NCBI RefSeq assembly: GCF_013141695.1 | Contig: NZ_WHNY01000092.1 | Span: 124,001-188,000, forward strand | Length of the DNA: 64,000 nucleotides | DNA from: Paenibacillus plantarum | GTDB taxonomy: Bacteria > Bacillota > Bacilli > Paenibacillales > NBRC-103111 | Direction: 5' to 3' | Shown here: piece after piece, positions 1 to 7,911 of the stretch | Layout of the letters: each line of letters starts with the position of its first letter | Numbering within the stretch: the stretch's first letter is position 1 | Position numbers and translations under genes: made by a program | Notes under the pieces: generated by a model | Databases searched by the model: none | Told to the model about the DNA's origin: nothing | What the model saw: the letters and a program-made list of their open reading frames with translations, nothing else

Positions 1-1133
1 TAGCCGCGTATCGGCTTCTCCATGAACTCGTCAAGCAGCGACTCTTCGAGCGCTTGACGAATATCCGCGCCGCTAAGCTGCATGCGGCAGGGATTGATCG
101 GGCCGGGGCAGATTTCCAGCAGCCGGCCCCGAGTCAAGCCCCCCTCCTTCAGTCCCTGAAGGAGCTGCCCGCTATTGACCAGCCCGATCTCGGCGCTGGT
201 CCAGCGGCGAATACCCGCGGCAAGCAAGTTGCCGAGCGGGGATTCGCCGTACCAATCCAAGCGCAGCGGCTGCCGCAGCTGCGCCACCTCCACCGCCAGC
301 GAGGCGCTGCTGGCGATGCGGTAGTGCTCCAGCAGCGTGATGACGCTGCTGTCTTCTTCGCTCGCGTCCGTCATCGGGACGACGCGGCCGTTCAGCTCTA
401 CGATCCGGCGCTGCGCCGGGTCGTAGGCAAGCTCGATGTGGCCGGCATACTGACCGAACTTGCCGGCCGCACCAATATAAGTGCCGCTGATCAGCAGCGG
501 CTCTTCAAGTAAATGATGCGTGTGACCGCCAAGGATGAGATCGATGCCGTCCAGCTCCTCAGCCATCCGTTGATCCGTTCTCAGACCCAAATGCGACATG
601 ACGATTAGAATGTCCACCTTGGGGCGTAATAAGCTCACATGGGCGCTTACAGCCTTCATAGGATCACTTACATGCCAACCGAGCAATTCATAGTAAGCTT
701 GATAAGCAGCCGTAACCCCAATCAGACCAATACGAAGACCGGATTTCTCAAGTGTCAGTGAAGGCAGCATCCAATCAGGAGTTTCATTCGTTTTAATTTC
801 TGTAATGTTACTGCCAATAATCGGGAACTGCGCGTGTTCCAGCACAACCGATCGCAGCCAATCCGGCGTGAAGGTTAGCCCTTCATTATTTCCCAGAACC
901 ATTGCCTCATAGCCTGTGGCATTCATGATCTCTAAATTAGCGATCGCATTCGTTCCTTCCGTCTCTGGAAACATCCGATCCATATGATCGCCAATATCAA
1001 GTGTCAGCACTTGATCCGGCGGCCAGAGTCGACGGACACGATCAAAATAGGCGCTGATCTTAGGCATCTGTTCGAAATGGCTATGTATATCATTCGTATG
1101 TAATATGACAAGCCGTTGCAAGGGGGACGTCAT
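1..1133 (-). CDS. yunD: YunD-like metallophosphatase/5'-nucleotidase, C-terminus cut off by the window edge
   Basis: At least 377 residues are visible; the gene runs off base 1 without a stop. The start is ATG at 1133, preceded by AGAGGTG. The N-terminus has the dinuclear metal-site motif LHTNDIHSHF (about residues 11-20), followed by LDIGDHMDR, the block GNNEG where many relatives have GNHE, and LGGHTHHLLEE near residue 200. This is the calcineurin-like fold of 5'-nucleotidases. The visible end (LSGADIRQALEES) fits the C-terminal nucleotidase domain. No signal peptide is visible, as in Bacillus YunD, so a cytosolic enzyme acting on nucleotides or related phosphoesters is likely. In Bacillus subtilis yunD neighbours yunC; here a YunC homologue lies 47 kb away. 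The family is clear, the substrate is not. Confidence 0.85.
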   Translation of the reverse strand, partial: MTSPLQRLVILHTNDIHSHFEQMPKISAYFDRVRRLWPPDQVLTLDIGDHMDRMFPETEGTNAIANLEIMNATGYEAMVLGNNEGLTFTPDWLRSVVLEHAQFPIIGSNITEIKTNETPDWMLPSLTLEKSGLRIGLIGVTAAYQAYYELLGWHVSDPMKAVSAHVSLLRPKVDILIVMSHLGLRTDQRMAEELDGIDLILGGHTHHLLEEPLLISGTYIGAAGKFGQYAGHIELAYDPAQRRIVELNGRVVPMTDASEEDSSVITLLEHYRIASSASLAVEVAQLRQPLRLDWYGESPLGNLLAAGIRRWTSAEIGLVNSGQLLQGLKEGGLTRGRLLEICPGPINPCRMQLSGADIRQALEESLLDEFMEKPIRG

Positions 1134-1201
1134 CCCGTTCACCTCTCTTCATGGGCAAGTAGATCCTAGCATGTCTTTATATTATGCAAGTATCCGCTTC
1201 C

Positions 1202-1672
1202 TCATTTCTTGAATTTGAGCTCACCCGGGGTAACTTTGTTCTTAAACCCATAAGTTGCTTCTTCACCTAAACCTGAATCGTTCAGAAACCATACCTTAAC
1301 AATACTTTTTACATTCAGACATTCACTGCTTCCATCAGGTACATATAGTCGAATGGGGTATCCTTTCTTCAGTACTTGTCCCTCTTGTGCATAGAGGAAT
1401 AGTGCTTGATCCGCTTGCCCCCAAGGTATCAACGCTTGGAACTCATCTACCGCTTCCACCTTCACATGAGTAGGCTCTTCAGCAGTACGATGCTGCCCCT
1501 TGCTGTTCCAGTTACGGTACCACGATTTGAGATCAAATGCCTCCCCCTCCACCGACGGAACGCGATCTTGAATGTTCAACCGCAGATCCGAGAGTGCGAC
1601 CATTTCATCAATGGTAAAGGTTTCTTTGTGCTTATCTAAATCAGACACTTCTATGTGTGAATTGGTTTGCAT
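1202..1672 (-). CDS. Small molybdopterin-dependent oxidoreductase-like protein
   Basis: 156 residues, ATG at 1672 behind GGAGGA. The protein looks like a shortened sulfite-oxidase/YedY-type molybdopterin-binding domain. After FTIDEM and a block containing RVPSVEGEAFDL come PTHVKVEA, then QALFLYAQEGQ and PIRLYVPDGSSECLNVKSI, which match the paired substrate and cofactor blocks of that fold. At 156 residues it is about half the usual length, and I see no clear molybdenum-ligand Cys; the only Cys (in SSEC) sits in a late block. It is divergent from the moaDE-moeB operon, separated by a 124-base promoter region, which supports a link to molybdenum cofactor. It could be a degenerate cofactor-binding or carrier protein instead of an enzyme. 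Confidence 0.6.
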   Translation of the reverse strand: MQTNSHIEVSDLDKHKETFTIDEMVALSDLRLNIQDRVPSVEGEAFDLKSWYRNWNSKGQHRTAEEPTHVKVEAVDEFQALIPWGQADQALFLYAQEGQVLKKGYPIRLYVPDGSSECLNVKSIVKVWFLNDSGLGEEATYGFKNKVTPGELKFKK

Positions 1673-1796
1673 GCTTAGATCTCCTCCGTTAATTCAAATT
1701 CCATGTCCTGCCAAAGGATCACTCCATTATACCATTTTCAGGGCAAAATATGATATGCTGTAAGGGATTCTAACATCTATCGCAAGGAGACACAAA

Positions 1797-2501
1797 TTGA
1801 ACCTACACATTCAACTCTTCGCAGGTCTTGTAGATCTATTCGGCACAGCGGTTCTAACAATTTCAGTCGATCAAGATTCGATGACCATTGCACAATTGAA
1901 AGATAAAATCATCACCGATTATCCTGCTGTCTCTGCGCAGCTTTCCATATGTTTTTTCGCCAAAAATCAAGCTTATGCCGGTGATCAGGAAACGGTTTCC
2001 GCCTCCGACGAGCTCGCACTCATCCCACCTGTTTCAGGTGGGCAGCCTTCGCGCTATGAGATCACCGATTCAACGATTGATGTCGTTTCCGTGACCTCTA
2101 AGGTGAATCATCCCAACCATGGCGCTTCACTTGCCTTCATCGGTACGACGCGAGAAATGACGTATGGACAGCGAACCGTCCTATTGGAGTATGAGGCTTA
2201 TGTCCCTATGGCCTTGAAAACGATGGCAAGCATCGGCGAAGAAATCGATGCGAAGTGGCCTGGCACACTGTGTGCCATTACACATCGATTGGGTAAGGTC
2301 GCGATTGCTGAGGCCAGTGTCGTGATCGCTGTATCCTCGCCTCACCGCGCTGATTGCTATGACGCTAGTCGATATGCGATTGAGCGTTTGAAACAAATCG
2401 TGCCCATTTGGAAAAAAGAAATATGGGAGGATGGGTCCGAATGGAAAGGCAATCAAACAGGACCTTGGAACCCGCTTCAAGCACCGCAAGCTGATAACTG
2501 A
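1797..2501 (+). CDS. moaDE: Fused molybdopterin synthase MoaD-MoaE
   Basis: 234 residues, TTG start at 1797 behind AAGGAG. Residues 1 to about 79 are a MoaD ubiquitin-like domain ending in PPVSGG, the Gly-Gly tail that MoeB adenylates and that is converted to a thiocarboxylate. The rest is MoaE: FIGTTREMTYG, LEYEAY, IAVSSPHRADCY and VPIWKKEIWEDGSEW, the last carrying the catalytic Lys region. Together they would convert precursor Z (cPMP) to molybdopterin by adding two sulfurs. The Gly-Gly is internal, so the fusion must either be cut there or supply sulfur another way; the fused MoaX of Mycobacterium tuberculosis is known to be processed. moeB follows after 21 bases, giving an operon. Confidence 0.88.
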   Translation: MNLHIQLFAGLVDLFGTAVLTISVDQDSMTIAQLKDKIITDYPAVSAQLSICFFAKNQAYAGDQETVSASDELALIPPVSGGQPSRYEITDSTIDVVSVTSKVNHPNHGASLAFIGTTREMTYGQRTVLLEYEAYVPMALKTMASIGEEIDAKWPGTLCAITHRLGKVAIAEASVVIAVSSPHRADCYDASRYAIERLKQIVPIWKKEIWEDGSEWKGNQTGPWNPLQAPQADN

Positions 2502-2522
2502 TTTGAACGGAGATGACTTTAC

Positions 2523-3587
2523 TTGGACCCGCATTTACATACAGAAACTGCAACAGAAATTGACCCACGTTATTCGAGACAAATTCTTTTCCCCCCAATT
2601 GGCATGGAAGGTCAACGCAAACTTGGCCTTGGTCGTGTTGCTATTGTTGGTATGGGTGCTTTAGGCACCGTTCTTGCCAATCATATGGTGCGAGCAGGCG
2701 TTGGATATGTTCGGATCATTGACCGCGATTTTGTTGATAAAAGCAATCTGCAAAGACAAATGCTGTACGATGAAGAGGACGCTGCTGCCACGATTCCCAA
2801 ATCAATCGCCGCTGCGAAACGTCTTCAGCTCGTTAATTCCAATGTCGTCATTGATCCTCATGTCTGTGATCTTAACGCTACGAATGCCGAACAATTGCTT
2901 CATGATGTCGATGTGATTCTCGATGGGACCGATAACTTTGCCGTTCGTTTCCTGCTCAACGATGTCAGCATGAAATTAGGGATACCTTGGATCTATGGCG
3001 GTGCTGTAGCTTCGCGAGGCGTCTCTCTGACGATTATCCCTGAACAAACACCTTGTTTGCGCTGCCTCTTCCCACAAGCACCTGCTGCGGGTACCACGGA
3101 TACTTGTGACACTGCAGGTGTCATAGGAGGAATCATCCATGTTGTAGCTTCTTTTCAAGCCACAGAGGCTCTTAAGTTGCTCGTAGGTGCAACGGATCAG
3201 CTCAATCTCAGCATGCAGCAATGGGACTTATGGTTTAATCAGAACTCCGCAATACGGGTCTCGGGAGCTAAGAAGTCGGATTGTCCCGCTTGTGCGCAGA
3301 AGCAATACGAGTACTTAGATGCCCATCTTGAAAGTGATACCATTCAATCCTTATGCGGGCGCAACTCGGTTCAAATTCATCCGGTTATTCCCAGCACGCA
3401 TCCACTGGAATACTGGGAGGAACGACTTCAACCGCTTGGTTTGGTTGAGAAAAATCGTTTTCTTTTAAAATTTCACGCTTCTGAGGATATCCAAATTATT
3501 CTATTCCCTGGCGGTCGTGTTCTCATTCAAGGGACAGAGGATTTAATTCAAGCCAAAAGTCTTTACAGTCGGTATATTGGGATGTAG
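2523..3587 (+). CDS. moeB: MoeB/ThiF-family sulfur-carrier adenylyltransferase
   Basis: 354 residues, TTG start at 2523 with GGAG about ten bases upstream. An E1-like enzyme that uses ATP to adenylate the C-terminal Gly of a sulfur-carrier protein, here most likely the adjacent MoaD domain. Visible motifs: PRYSRQILFPPIG at the N-terminus, the nucleotide-binding VGMGALGT, DRDFVDKSNLQRQ, LDGTDNFAVRFLLND, the active-site block TCDTAGVIGG, and a zinc site from CLRC and CPAC. The last 80 residues (from CGRNSVQI) form an extra C-terminal domain as in Bacillus ThiF; there is no rhodanese domain. ThiF function cannot be excluded, but position after moaDE favours cofactor biosynthesis. The stop lies 47 bases before the next start. 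Confidence 0.85.
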   Translation: MDPHLHTETATEIDPRYSRQILFPPIGMEGQRKLGLGRVAIVGMGALGTVLANHMVRAGVGYVRIIDRDFVDKSNLQRQMLYDEEDAAATIPKSIAAAKRLQLVNSNVVIDPHVCDLNATNAEQLLHDVDVILDGTDNFAVRFLLNDVSMKLGIPWIYGGAVASRGVSLTIIPEQTPCLRCLFPQAPAAGTTDTCDTAGVIGGIIHVVASFQATEALKLLVGATDQLNLSMQQWDLWFNQNSAIRVSGAKKSDCPACAQKQYEYLDAHLESDTIQSLCGRNSVQIHPVIPSTHPLEYWEERLQPLGLVEKNRFLLKFHASEDIQIILFPGGRVLIQGTEDLIQAKSLYSRYIGM

Positions 3588-3633
3588 TATTACAATATAC
3601 CTACCAGATACTAGGACTTGGAGAGGAGCTTCT

Positions 3634-4683
3634 ATGCGTGTACATGTGCTTCAACTGATCGTTGGTGACAAATTAATTTCCGATTCCTACAATGCAGTAG
3701 GCCTTCATCTTCTATCCTCGGGCACCGTTCTCGATGCTGGAGACATTTCGATGCTCAATCGCCACAGTGTGGATTATGTTGATATAGCTCCAAGAAGCAG
3801 TGAAATCGAGAAAGTCGTAGAGGAAGCGCCAACTAGACAAGCCAATATCTTACAGGTCACCTCTTTTAACAACGCAACTCAGGGTATTAAAGAAATGTTT
3901 GAAGCTTTGCAAGACGGTGGATCTCTTCGCAACGACACTGTAGAATCCGCTTTCAATCCACTGATAGACAGCATACAAGAGGAGAAGGATGTAGTTTCCC
4001 TACTTCTATCTTTGCATAGTAAAGATGACTATACCCTACAGCATAGCGTTCAAGTTGGGATGCTGTCTTATTATATTGCCAAATGGATGAATAAATCCGA
4101 GAAGGATGCTATCGTCATCGGGAAAGCAGGCTATTTGCACGATGTCGGGAAATGTAGAATACATCCAGATATTCTGAATAAGCCAGGTAAGCTGACAAAG
4201 GAAGAATTCGAGGAAGTTCAGAAGCATACCATTTATGGGTATGATATCATTCGCAAATCATTAAAGGATGAAACGCTCGCTCTCGTTGCTCTTCAACATC
4301 ACGAGCGTATAGATGGTACAGGTTATCCTCTACGGAAAAGCGGTACGGACATCCATTCCTTTTCCAGGATTGTCGCGGTCGCAGATGTCTACAGCGCCAT
4401 GATATCCAGCAGAGTGTATCAACAACGACGTGATCTTTTGCATGTGCTTAAAGAGCTTCATCGCATGAGCTTCGGCGAGCTGGATCCCAAGATCACCCAA
4501 GTGTTCATACGCAACATGATTCCTAACTTTATAGGTAAAAAAGTGTCTTTGAGCGACGGACGTGAAGGTACGATCATCATGACGAACCCTACTGATTTCT
4601 TCCGACCGCTCATCAACATCGACAATCAGTTCTTGGATTTATCGCAGCTTGCAAATGTAGAAATTAAGACAATTGCGATTTAA
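3634..4683 (+). CDS. HD-GYP domain protein, probable cyclic-di-GMP phosphodiesterase
   Basis: 349 residues. I place the start at ATG 3634, five bases behind GGAGAGGAG; an upstream in-frame start at 3577 would overlap moeB and lacks such a site. The HD-GYP core covers about residues 115-300: QHSVQVG with His137, YLHDVGK (His169, Asp170), the helix around HTIYGYD (His198), QHHERIDGTGYP (His222, His223, GYP) and VADVYSAMIS. All metal-ligand positions look intact, so hydrolysis of c-di-GMP is expected. The N-terminal 110 residues show no recognisable sensor domain and no membrane segment. The gene converges with the DUF350 gene across 13 bases without a clear terminator. A PAS-GGDEF-EAL protein at 50 kb would act on the same messenger. 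Confidence 0.85.
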   Translation: MRVHVLQLIVGDKLISDSYNAVGLHLLSSGTVLDAGDISMLNRHSVDYVDIAPRSSEIEKVVEEAPTRQANILQVTSFNNATQGIKEMFEALQDGGSLRNDTVESAFNPLIDSIQEEKDVVSLLLSLHSKDDYTLQHSVQVGMLSYYIAKWMNKSEKDAIVIGKAGYLHDVGKCRIHPDILNKPGKLTKEEFEEVQKHTIYGYDIIRKSLKDETLALVALQHHERIDGTGYPLRKSGTDIHSFSRIVAVADVYSAMISSRVYQQRRDLLHVLKELHRMSFGELDPKITQVFIRNMIPNFIGKKVSLSDGREGTIIMTNPTDFFRPLINIDNQFLDLSQLANVEIKTIAI

Positions 4684-4696
4684 TACATAAGAAAAG

Positions 4697-5086
4697 TTAA
4701 ATAATTAGACTGCTTACCGAAATCGCAATTCCGATATATACCGCAGCAAGAAGGGTGCCTACAGCCACATTTCCTCCCTTTAGCTGGTCTGATAGCTTCA
4801 TACCTGGGGTTAGCCAATCGAACACCCAATATGAAGCTATTAAGCATGCGTACCCTACTGCAAACCATAAGCTCATATGCCAAATGGAGGCGTTCGTATA
4901 GGCAGCAATGCCTAGGATGATGGCCGTAGCTACGAACTTGCCTCCCATGGTAATCCCCACAGCCAGGTTGCCGTTATTTATTTCTTCCATATCCCGATAG
5001 GGTGTCATTAAACTAAAGATGTACATCCCTGCAAACTGTAACAAGACAATGACGAATAAACTTATAATAAGATCCACAACGATCAC
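4697..5086 (-). CDS. DUF350 (YjfL-type) membrane protein
   Basis: 129 residues from GTG 5086; this start overlaps the upstream stop as GTGA and has GGGGG eight bases before it. A GTG at 5095 is also in frame but sits directly on that purine run. The protein has about four membrane segments and an internal duplication, each half carrying the family signature: GNLAVGITMGG in the first and GNVAVGTLLAAVYIG in the second. This is the DUF350/YjfL family, of unknown biochemical role. It is the last gene of a five-gene run with overlapping starts and stops that includes a glutathionylspermidine-synthetase-like enzyme, a pairing also found in the E. coli yjf cluster. Confidence 0.85.
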   Translation of the reverse strand: MIVVDLIISLFVIVLLQFAGMYIFSLMTPYRDMEEINNGNLAVGITMGGKFVATAIILGIAAYTNASIWHMSLWFAVGYACLIASYWVFDWLTPGMKLSDQLKGGNVAVGTLLAAVYIGIAISVSSLII

Positions 5087-5733
5087 TCTGCCCACCCCCG
5101 AAATTTAGCCATCGATTGATCAAAATCTGTATAATCATGTACTTCCTCTAGAACTACGCTTACTTCTTTTTTATCCTTGAACGCTTTGTATCTCTCTTCT
5201 GGAATCGGCTGCTTAACCTTCTGCCCAGTTGGCAATTCTACTACCGCAAAGTACCTGAATTGGCTATCCAGCTCTGTTTTATAAACACCGATCAATTTCA
5301 CATCCGTCTTTATTTCCACTTTCAGCTCTACGAGATCTTTGTCGGCTTCTTCTTTTGTTTTGAAGGACTTGATCGGTTTCCATTGCGACAAAGTAACATC
5401 GTTCTTTCCTTGACTGTCCGCTTTCATCGTGGCTTGCATGAAACTCAATACCCAGATACTATCACCAGTCGCAAAATTCTGATCGTTGGACATTCGGTCA
5501 TTGTTCGGCAACAGCACCATATCACCATCGATGAGATCACCGACCTTAACTTGCTGGACTTGATAATCCCATGGCACGTCACCAGGAGCATAACTGGATG
5601 TTGTCGATACGTTGCCTGTTGTTGATTGGCTTAGGACGGATGGTTTCTTATCGAATATCATGCTGAACAGCCATATGATAACGATAATTCCGATAAGTCC
5701 TACGGCCAATAGAATAAATCTCCCTTGTTTCAA
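5083..5733 (-). CDS. Membrane-anchored protein of unknown function
   Basis: 216 residues, TTG start at 5733 overlapping the upstream stop as TTGA, with GGAG ten bases away. Residues 6-26 form one strongly hydrophobic segment (LLAVGLIGIIVIIWLFSMIF), then a Ser/Thr-rich linker of about 25 residues and a roughly 165-residue soluble part, probably outside the membrane. The soluble part is rich in Lys, Asp and Val and includes WDYQVQQVKVGDLIDGD and KAFKDKKEVSVVLEEVHDY. I do not recognise a family. Its place between the ATP-grasp enzyme and the DUF350 protein, with coupling on both sides, says it works with them. Confidence 0.75.
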   Translation of the reverse strand: MKQGRFILLAVGLIGIIVIIWLFSMIFDKKPSVLSQSTTGNVSTTSSYAPGDVPWDYQVQQVKVGDLIDGDMVLLPNNDRMSNDQNFATGDSIWVLSFMQATMKADSQGKNDVTLSQWKPIKSFKTKEEADKDLVELKVEIKTDVKLIGVYKTELDSQFRYFAVVELPTGQKVKQPIPEERYKAFKDKKEVSVVLEEVHDYTDFDQSMAKFRGWAE

Positions 5734-6926
5734 GGCGCTTTCACTCCAATCGCCACAAATTGACTTGCATTTCCTGTTATGATGCCGCCTGCCCTACCTA
5801 GAAGCCCACATGGCGTTCCATTCAATACGAATAGACCCGTTAATAAATGTCCTTGCCCATGCTGGAAAGTTAGCCGCGGCAGGTCTGCCCTTTCTTGATA
5901 CACACGTTTAAAAAACACACTCGTATCAAAGCCCGCTTCATCCTTAAATTCCAGCTCTCCATTTTCGTTATACAGCTCAACAGAGCCGCCTTCGCGGCCA
6001 AACATCGATTTGGACACATAGTTACCTTCAAGAATAGGATGCATATAGGTTGGCAACATGTAAGTCTTGATGATGTCATGTTCCTCTTGCGTAAATAACG
6101 CTGATTGCTTTATATGAAGATCCCAGATCAATGCTTGCAAGCCTTTGGATTGTAAAATCACAGCATGCAAGGAATTGAATAAATGAACGAATTGCTCTTC
6201 GATTGCATACGACAGCGCTTCTCCCCCGTCGTCAACCCCCATCCACTCCTTCGGATATAAGGCAAACATACGCTGAATGGTCTGATCAGCACCAACCTTG
6301 ACGACGCCCTCGTCGATCCACAAATCCAAACAGTCCACGCATGTCACTTTTCTTCCGCTATGAGCAACGAGTGCATCTATCGTCCCCGTGTCTTCCGCAT
6401 GTACACCGTACGCTATACAAGCTGCATAATCTGGTGCCTCGACCTCCCAGGCTGCCTTGAGAAGCTCCTTCATCCTGCCATTCGGTGATTCCAAACCATA
6501 TTGCTCACAAAGCCATGGAGTCGCGATAGAGGCTTCTACATAACCCGTAGGCGTATCCGCGTTTAATTCTAGTAATTTAATGTTACCTGCCTGATCGACT
6601 GTAAAATCAAATCTCGCATAGCGGCTTATGAATCCCTCGCCATTCGGCTCAAGTCGATCCAGCCCATCCCAAAGCACTTCCGGTATCGACAAGTCAGCAT
6701 AAAGATCCCTTTTGCCGAAAACGTAACGAGCAGCTTTATCAAACACTTGCCAAAGTCCTGCAGCAGTATGAATAAGATCCTGATATACCTCATTTGGCAT
6801 AACGACAAGCTGATCAATCCAGTACTCTTCGTTCTCCAAATTAGCCCACGTAAATCCAAGCTCAGCTAGTTGCTGTACGCGAGAATTTCTATCTGAGGCT
6901 GCTGTCCCGATTACTTCAAATACCAT
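5730..6926 (-). CDS. Glutathionylspermidine synthase-like ATP-grasp ligase (YjfC type)
   Basis: 398 residues when started at ATG 6926 (GGGGG just upstream); a longer reading from 6983 would run into the preceding gene. The family joins an amine to a peptide carboxyl using ATP. Seen here: RYARFDFTVD, the ATP-grasp block LLELNADTPTGYVEAS, IWDLHIKQSALF, and the phosphate-binding loop NYVSKSMFGREGGSVELY. Length matches E. coli YjfC (about 390), not the bifunctional Gsp with its amidase domain. The true substrate of stand-alone members is unknown, and glutathionylspermidine is not expected in this kind of bacterium. It sits in the middle of the overlapping five-gene cluster. Confidence 0.82.
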   Translation of the reverse strand: MVFEVIGTAASDRNSRVQQLAELGFTWANLENEEYWIDQLVVMPNEVYQDLIHTAAGLWQVFDKAARYVFGKRDLYADLSIPEVLWDGLDRLEPNGEGFISRYARFDFTVDQAGNIKLLELNADTPTGYVEASIATPWLCEQYGLESPNGRMKELLKAAWEVEAPDYAACIAYGVHAEDTGTIDALVAHSGRKVTCVDCLDLWIDEGVVKVGADQTIQRMFALYPKEWMGVDDGGEALSYAIEEQFVHLFNSLHAVILQSKGLQALIWDLHIKQSALFTQEEHDIIKTYMLPTYMHPILEGNYVSKSMFGREGGSVELYNENGELEFKDEAGFDTSVFFKRVYQERADLPRLTFQHGQGHLLTGLFVLNGTPCGLLGRAGGIITGNASQFVAIGVKAP

Positions 6927-6930
6927 ACAA

Positions 6931-7572
6931 TTAACCCCCAGAGCTCGAGCTGGAGGAGGAGCTAAAACCGCTTGATTTACCACCTATGCTGCCTGATGAG
7001 GTTGAGGTTGACTTGGAGCCGCTAACTGAGGAACCTGTTGTACCTGATTTGGTGGCCGTTGACGATTTATTCGAATTCGATGTAAAGGTGCCACTACCGC
7101 TTGAAGTTGTTGGTGCCTTCGTTGTCGAACGATTCGTAAAAGAGCTTGGTTGATACGTTTTATTGACATAGGGTGTATTGGATCGATAATAATACGAGCG
7201 ATGATTATTCCCCCAGCTGCTAGATGAATAAGGGCTTACGGTATTGAAAATCAGATGATAAAGCAGCAGATCATCCCATCCAAACCCACCGCCTGACACT
7301 TGATTCACAATAATAGGAGTTGTACTCCCGCCTGTTGTGCTAGGTGTTGGCGTAGGTGACGGTGTAGCTACACCTTTATCAGGGGGGACAGGTAATCTCC
7401 AATCCACCTGCGGATCGTAATAAGCCTTAACATCCTCATTCGACCATTCCACCAATTTAGAAGAGCCTGTATTGGGACTTGGTGTCTCCGCAGCCTGTGC
7501 TGTTCCTAGCAGCATGTGGCCTAACAAAATCAAACTCAGTGAAGTTGATAGTACTTTAAGCGGTCGTTTCAC
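6931..7572 (-). CDS. Exported Ser/Thr/Gly-rich low-complexity protein
   Basis: 213 residues, GTG start at 7572 overlapping the upstream stop as GTGA, with GGGGGAGGGAG before it. A signal peptide is likely: basic start MKRPLK, hydrophobic stretch LSLILLGHMLLGT, then AQA-AET as a cleavage site. A Pro/Thr-rich stretch and a short conserved-looking block (GGFGWDDLLLYHLIF) follow, then about 100 residues dominated by Ser, Thr, Gly and Lys, ending in a run of nine Ser and two Gly. It resembles the Ser-rich YjfM (DUF1190) partner of the E. coli yjf cluster in composition and context, though no direct homology can be claimed. Repetitive composition could make this gene variable in length between strains. 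Confidence 0.7.
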   Translation of the reverse strand: MKRPLKVLSTSLSLILLGHMLLGTAQAAETPSPNTGSSKLVEWSNEDVKAYYDPQVDWRLPVPPDKGVATPSPTPTPSTTGGSTTPIIVNQVSGGGFGWDDLLLYHLIFNTVSPYSSSSWGNNHRSYYYRSNTPYVNKTYQPSSFTNRSTTKAPTTSSGSGTFTSNSNKSSTATKSGTTGSSVSGSKSTSTSSGSIGGKSSGFSSSSSSSSGG

Positions 7573-7790
7573 TCCCTGCTCCCTCCCCCTTCTGCCCCGG
7601 CTTTCACGAGCAGCAATTCAAACACATGGAGATCCAAATTCAAACGGCCCTCAATCATTTCGTATTCCTTCCCGCCAACAAGAATAAAATTAGCTACATT
7701 CAAGGCTTGAATAAGTTGATCATCCCAAGCACGTTCACCAAGTTTGAGCAGTTGCCCCTCGGGCAACTTTTCATAAAGCACGATTGTCAT
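7569..7790 (-). CDS. Small protein of unknown function, first gene of the DUF350 cluster
   Basis: 73 residues. The start is ATG 7790, eight bases behind AAGGAGG; an upstream GTG at 7808 would place that site inside the coding region. The protein is acidic (MTIVLYEKLPEGQLLKLGERAWDD opens it, given here only to residue 20 or so in spirit: EKLPEG, RAWDDQ, FILVGGKEY, NLDLHVFELLLV are its main blocks). No signal peptide or membrane segment is visible. The block around VGGKEYEMIEGR suggests a small beta-rich domain. I do not recognise the family. Its stop overlaps the next start, so it opens the operon. Confidence 0.65.
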   Translation of the reverse strand: MTIVLYEKLPEGQLLKLGERAWDDQLIQALNVANFILVGGKEYEMIEGRLNLDLHVFELLLVKAGAEGGGSRE

Positions 7791-7871
7791 ACGGCTAGCC
7801 TCCTTCACAAAAAAACTTTCTACACAGTTAAACGCACGAGGGATTCAATTGTTTCAAAATAGACAAAAATA

Positions 7872-7898
7872 AAAAGCCTATCCATCGGATAGACTTTT
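7872..7898 (-). terminator. Terminator of the NlpC/P60 gene
   Basis: A hairpin with arms AAAAGCCTATCC and GGATAGACTTTT around a three-base loop, with one internal mismatch and an A-rich left flank (a U run in the minus-strand transcript). It lies 14 bases after the stop of the lipoprotein gene. Confidence 0.75.
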
Positions 7899-7911
7899 CC
7901 CATTACTCTTA

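Noticed and set aside
54..512. Plus-strand open frame of 152 codons
   Set aside because: Antisense to the YunD-like gene, which has clear family motifs on the minus strand; product is low-complexity with no ribosome site.
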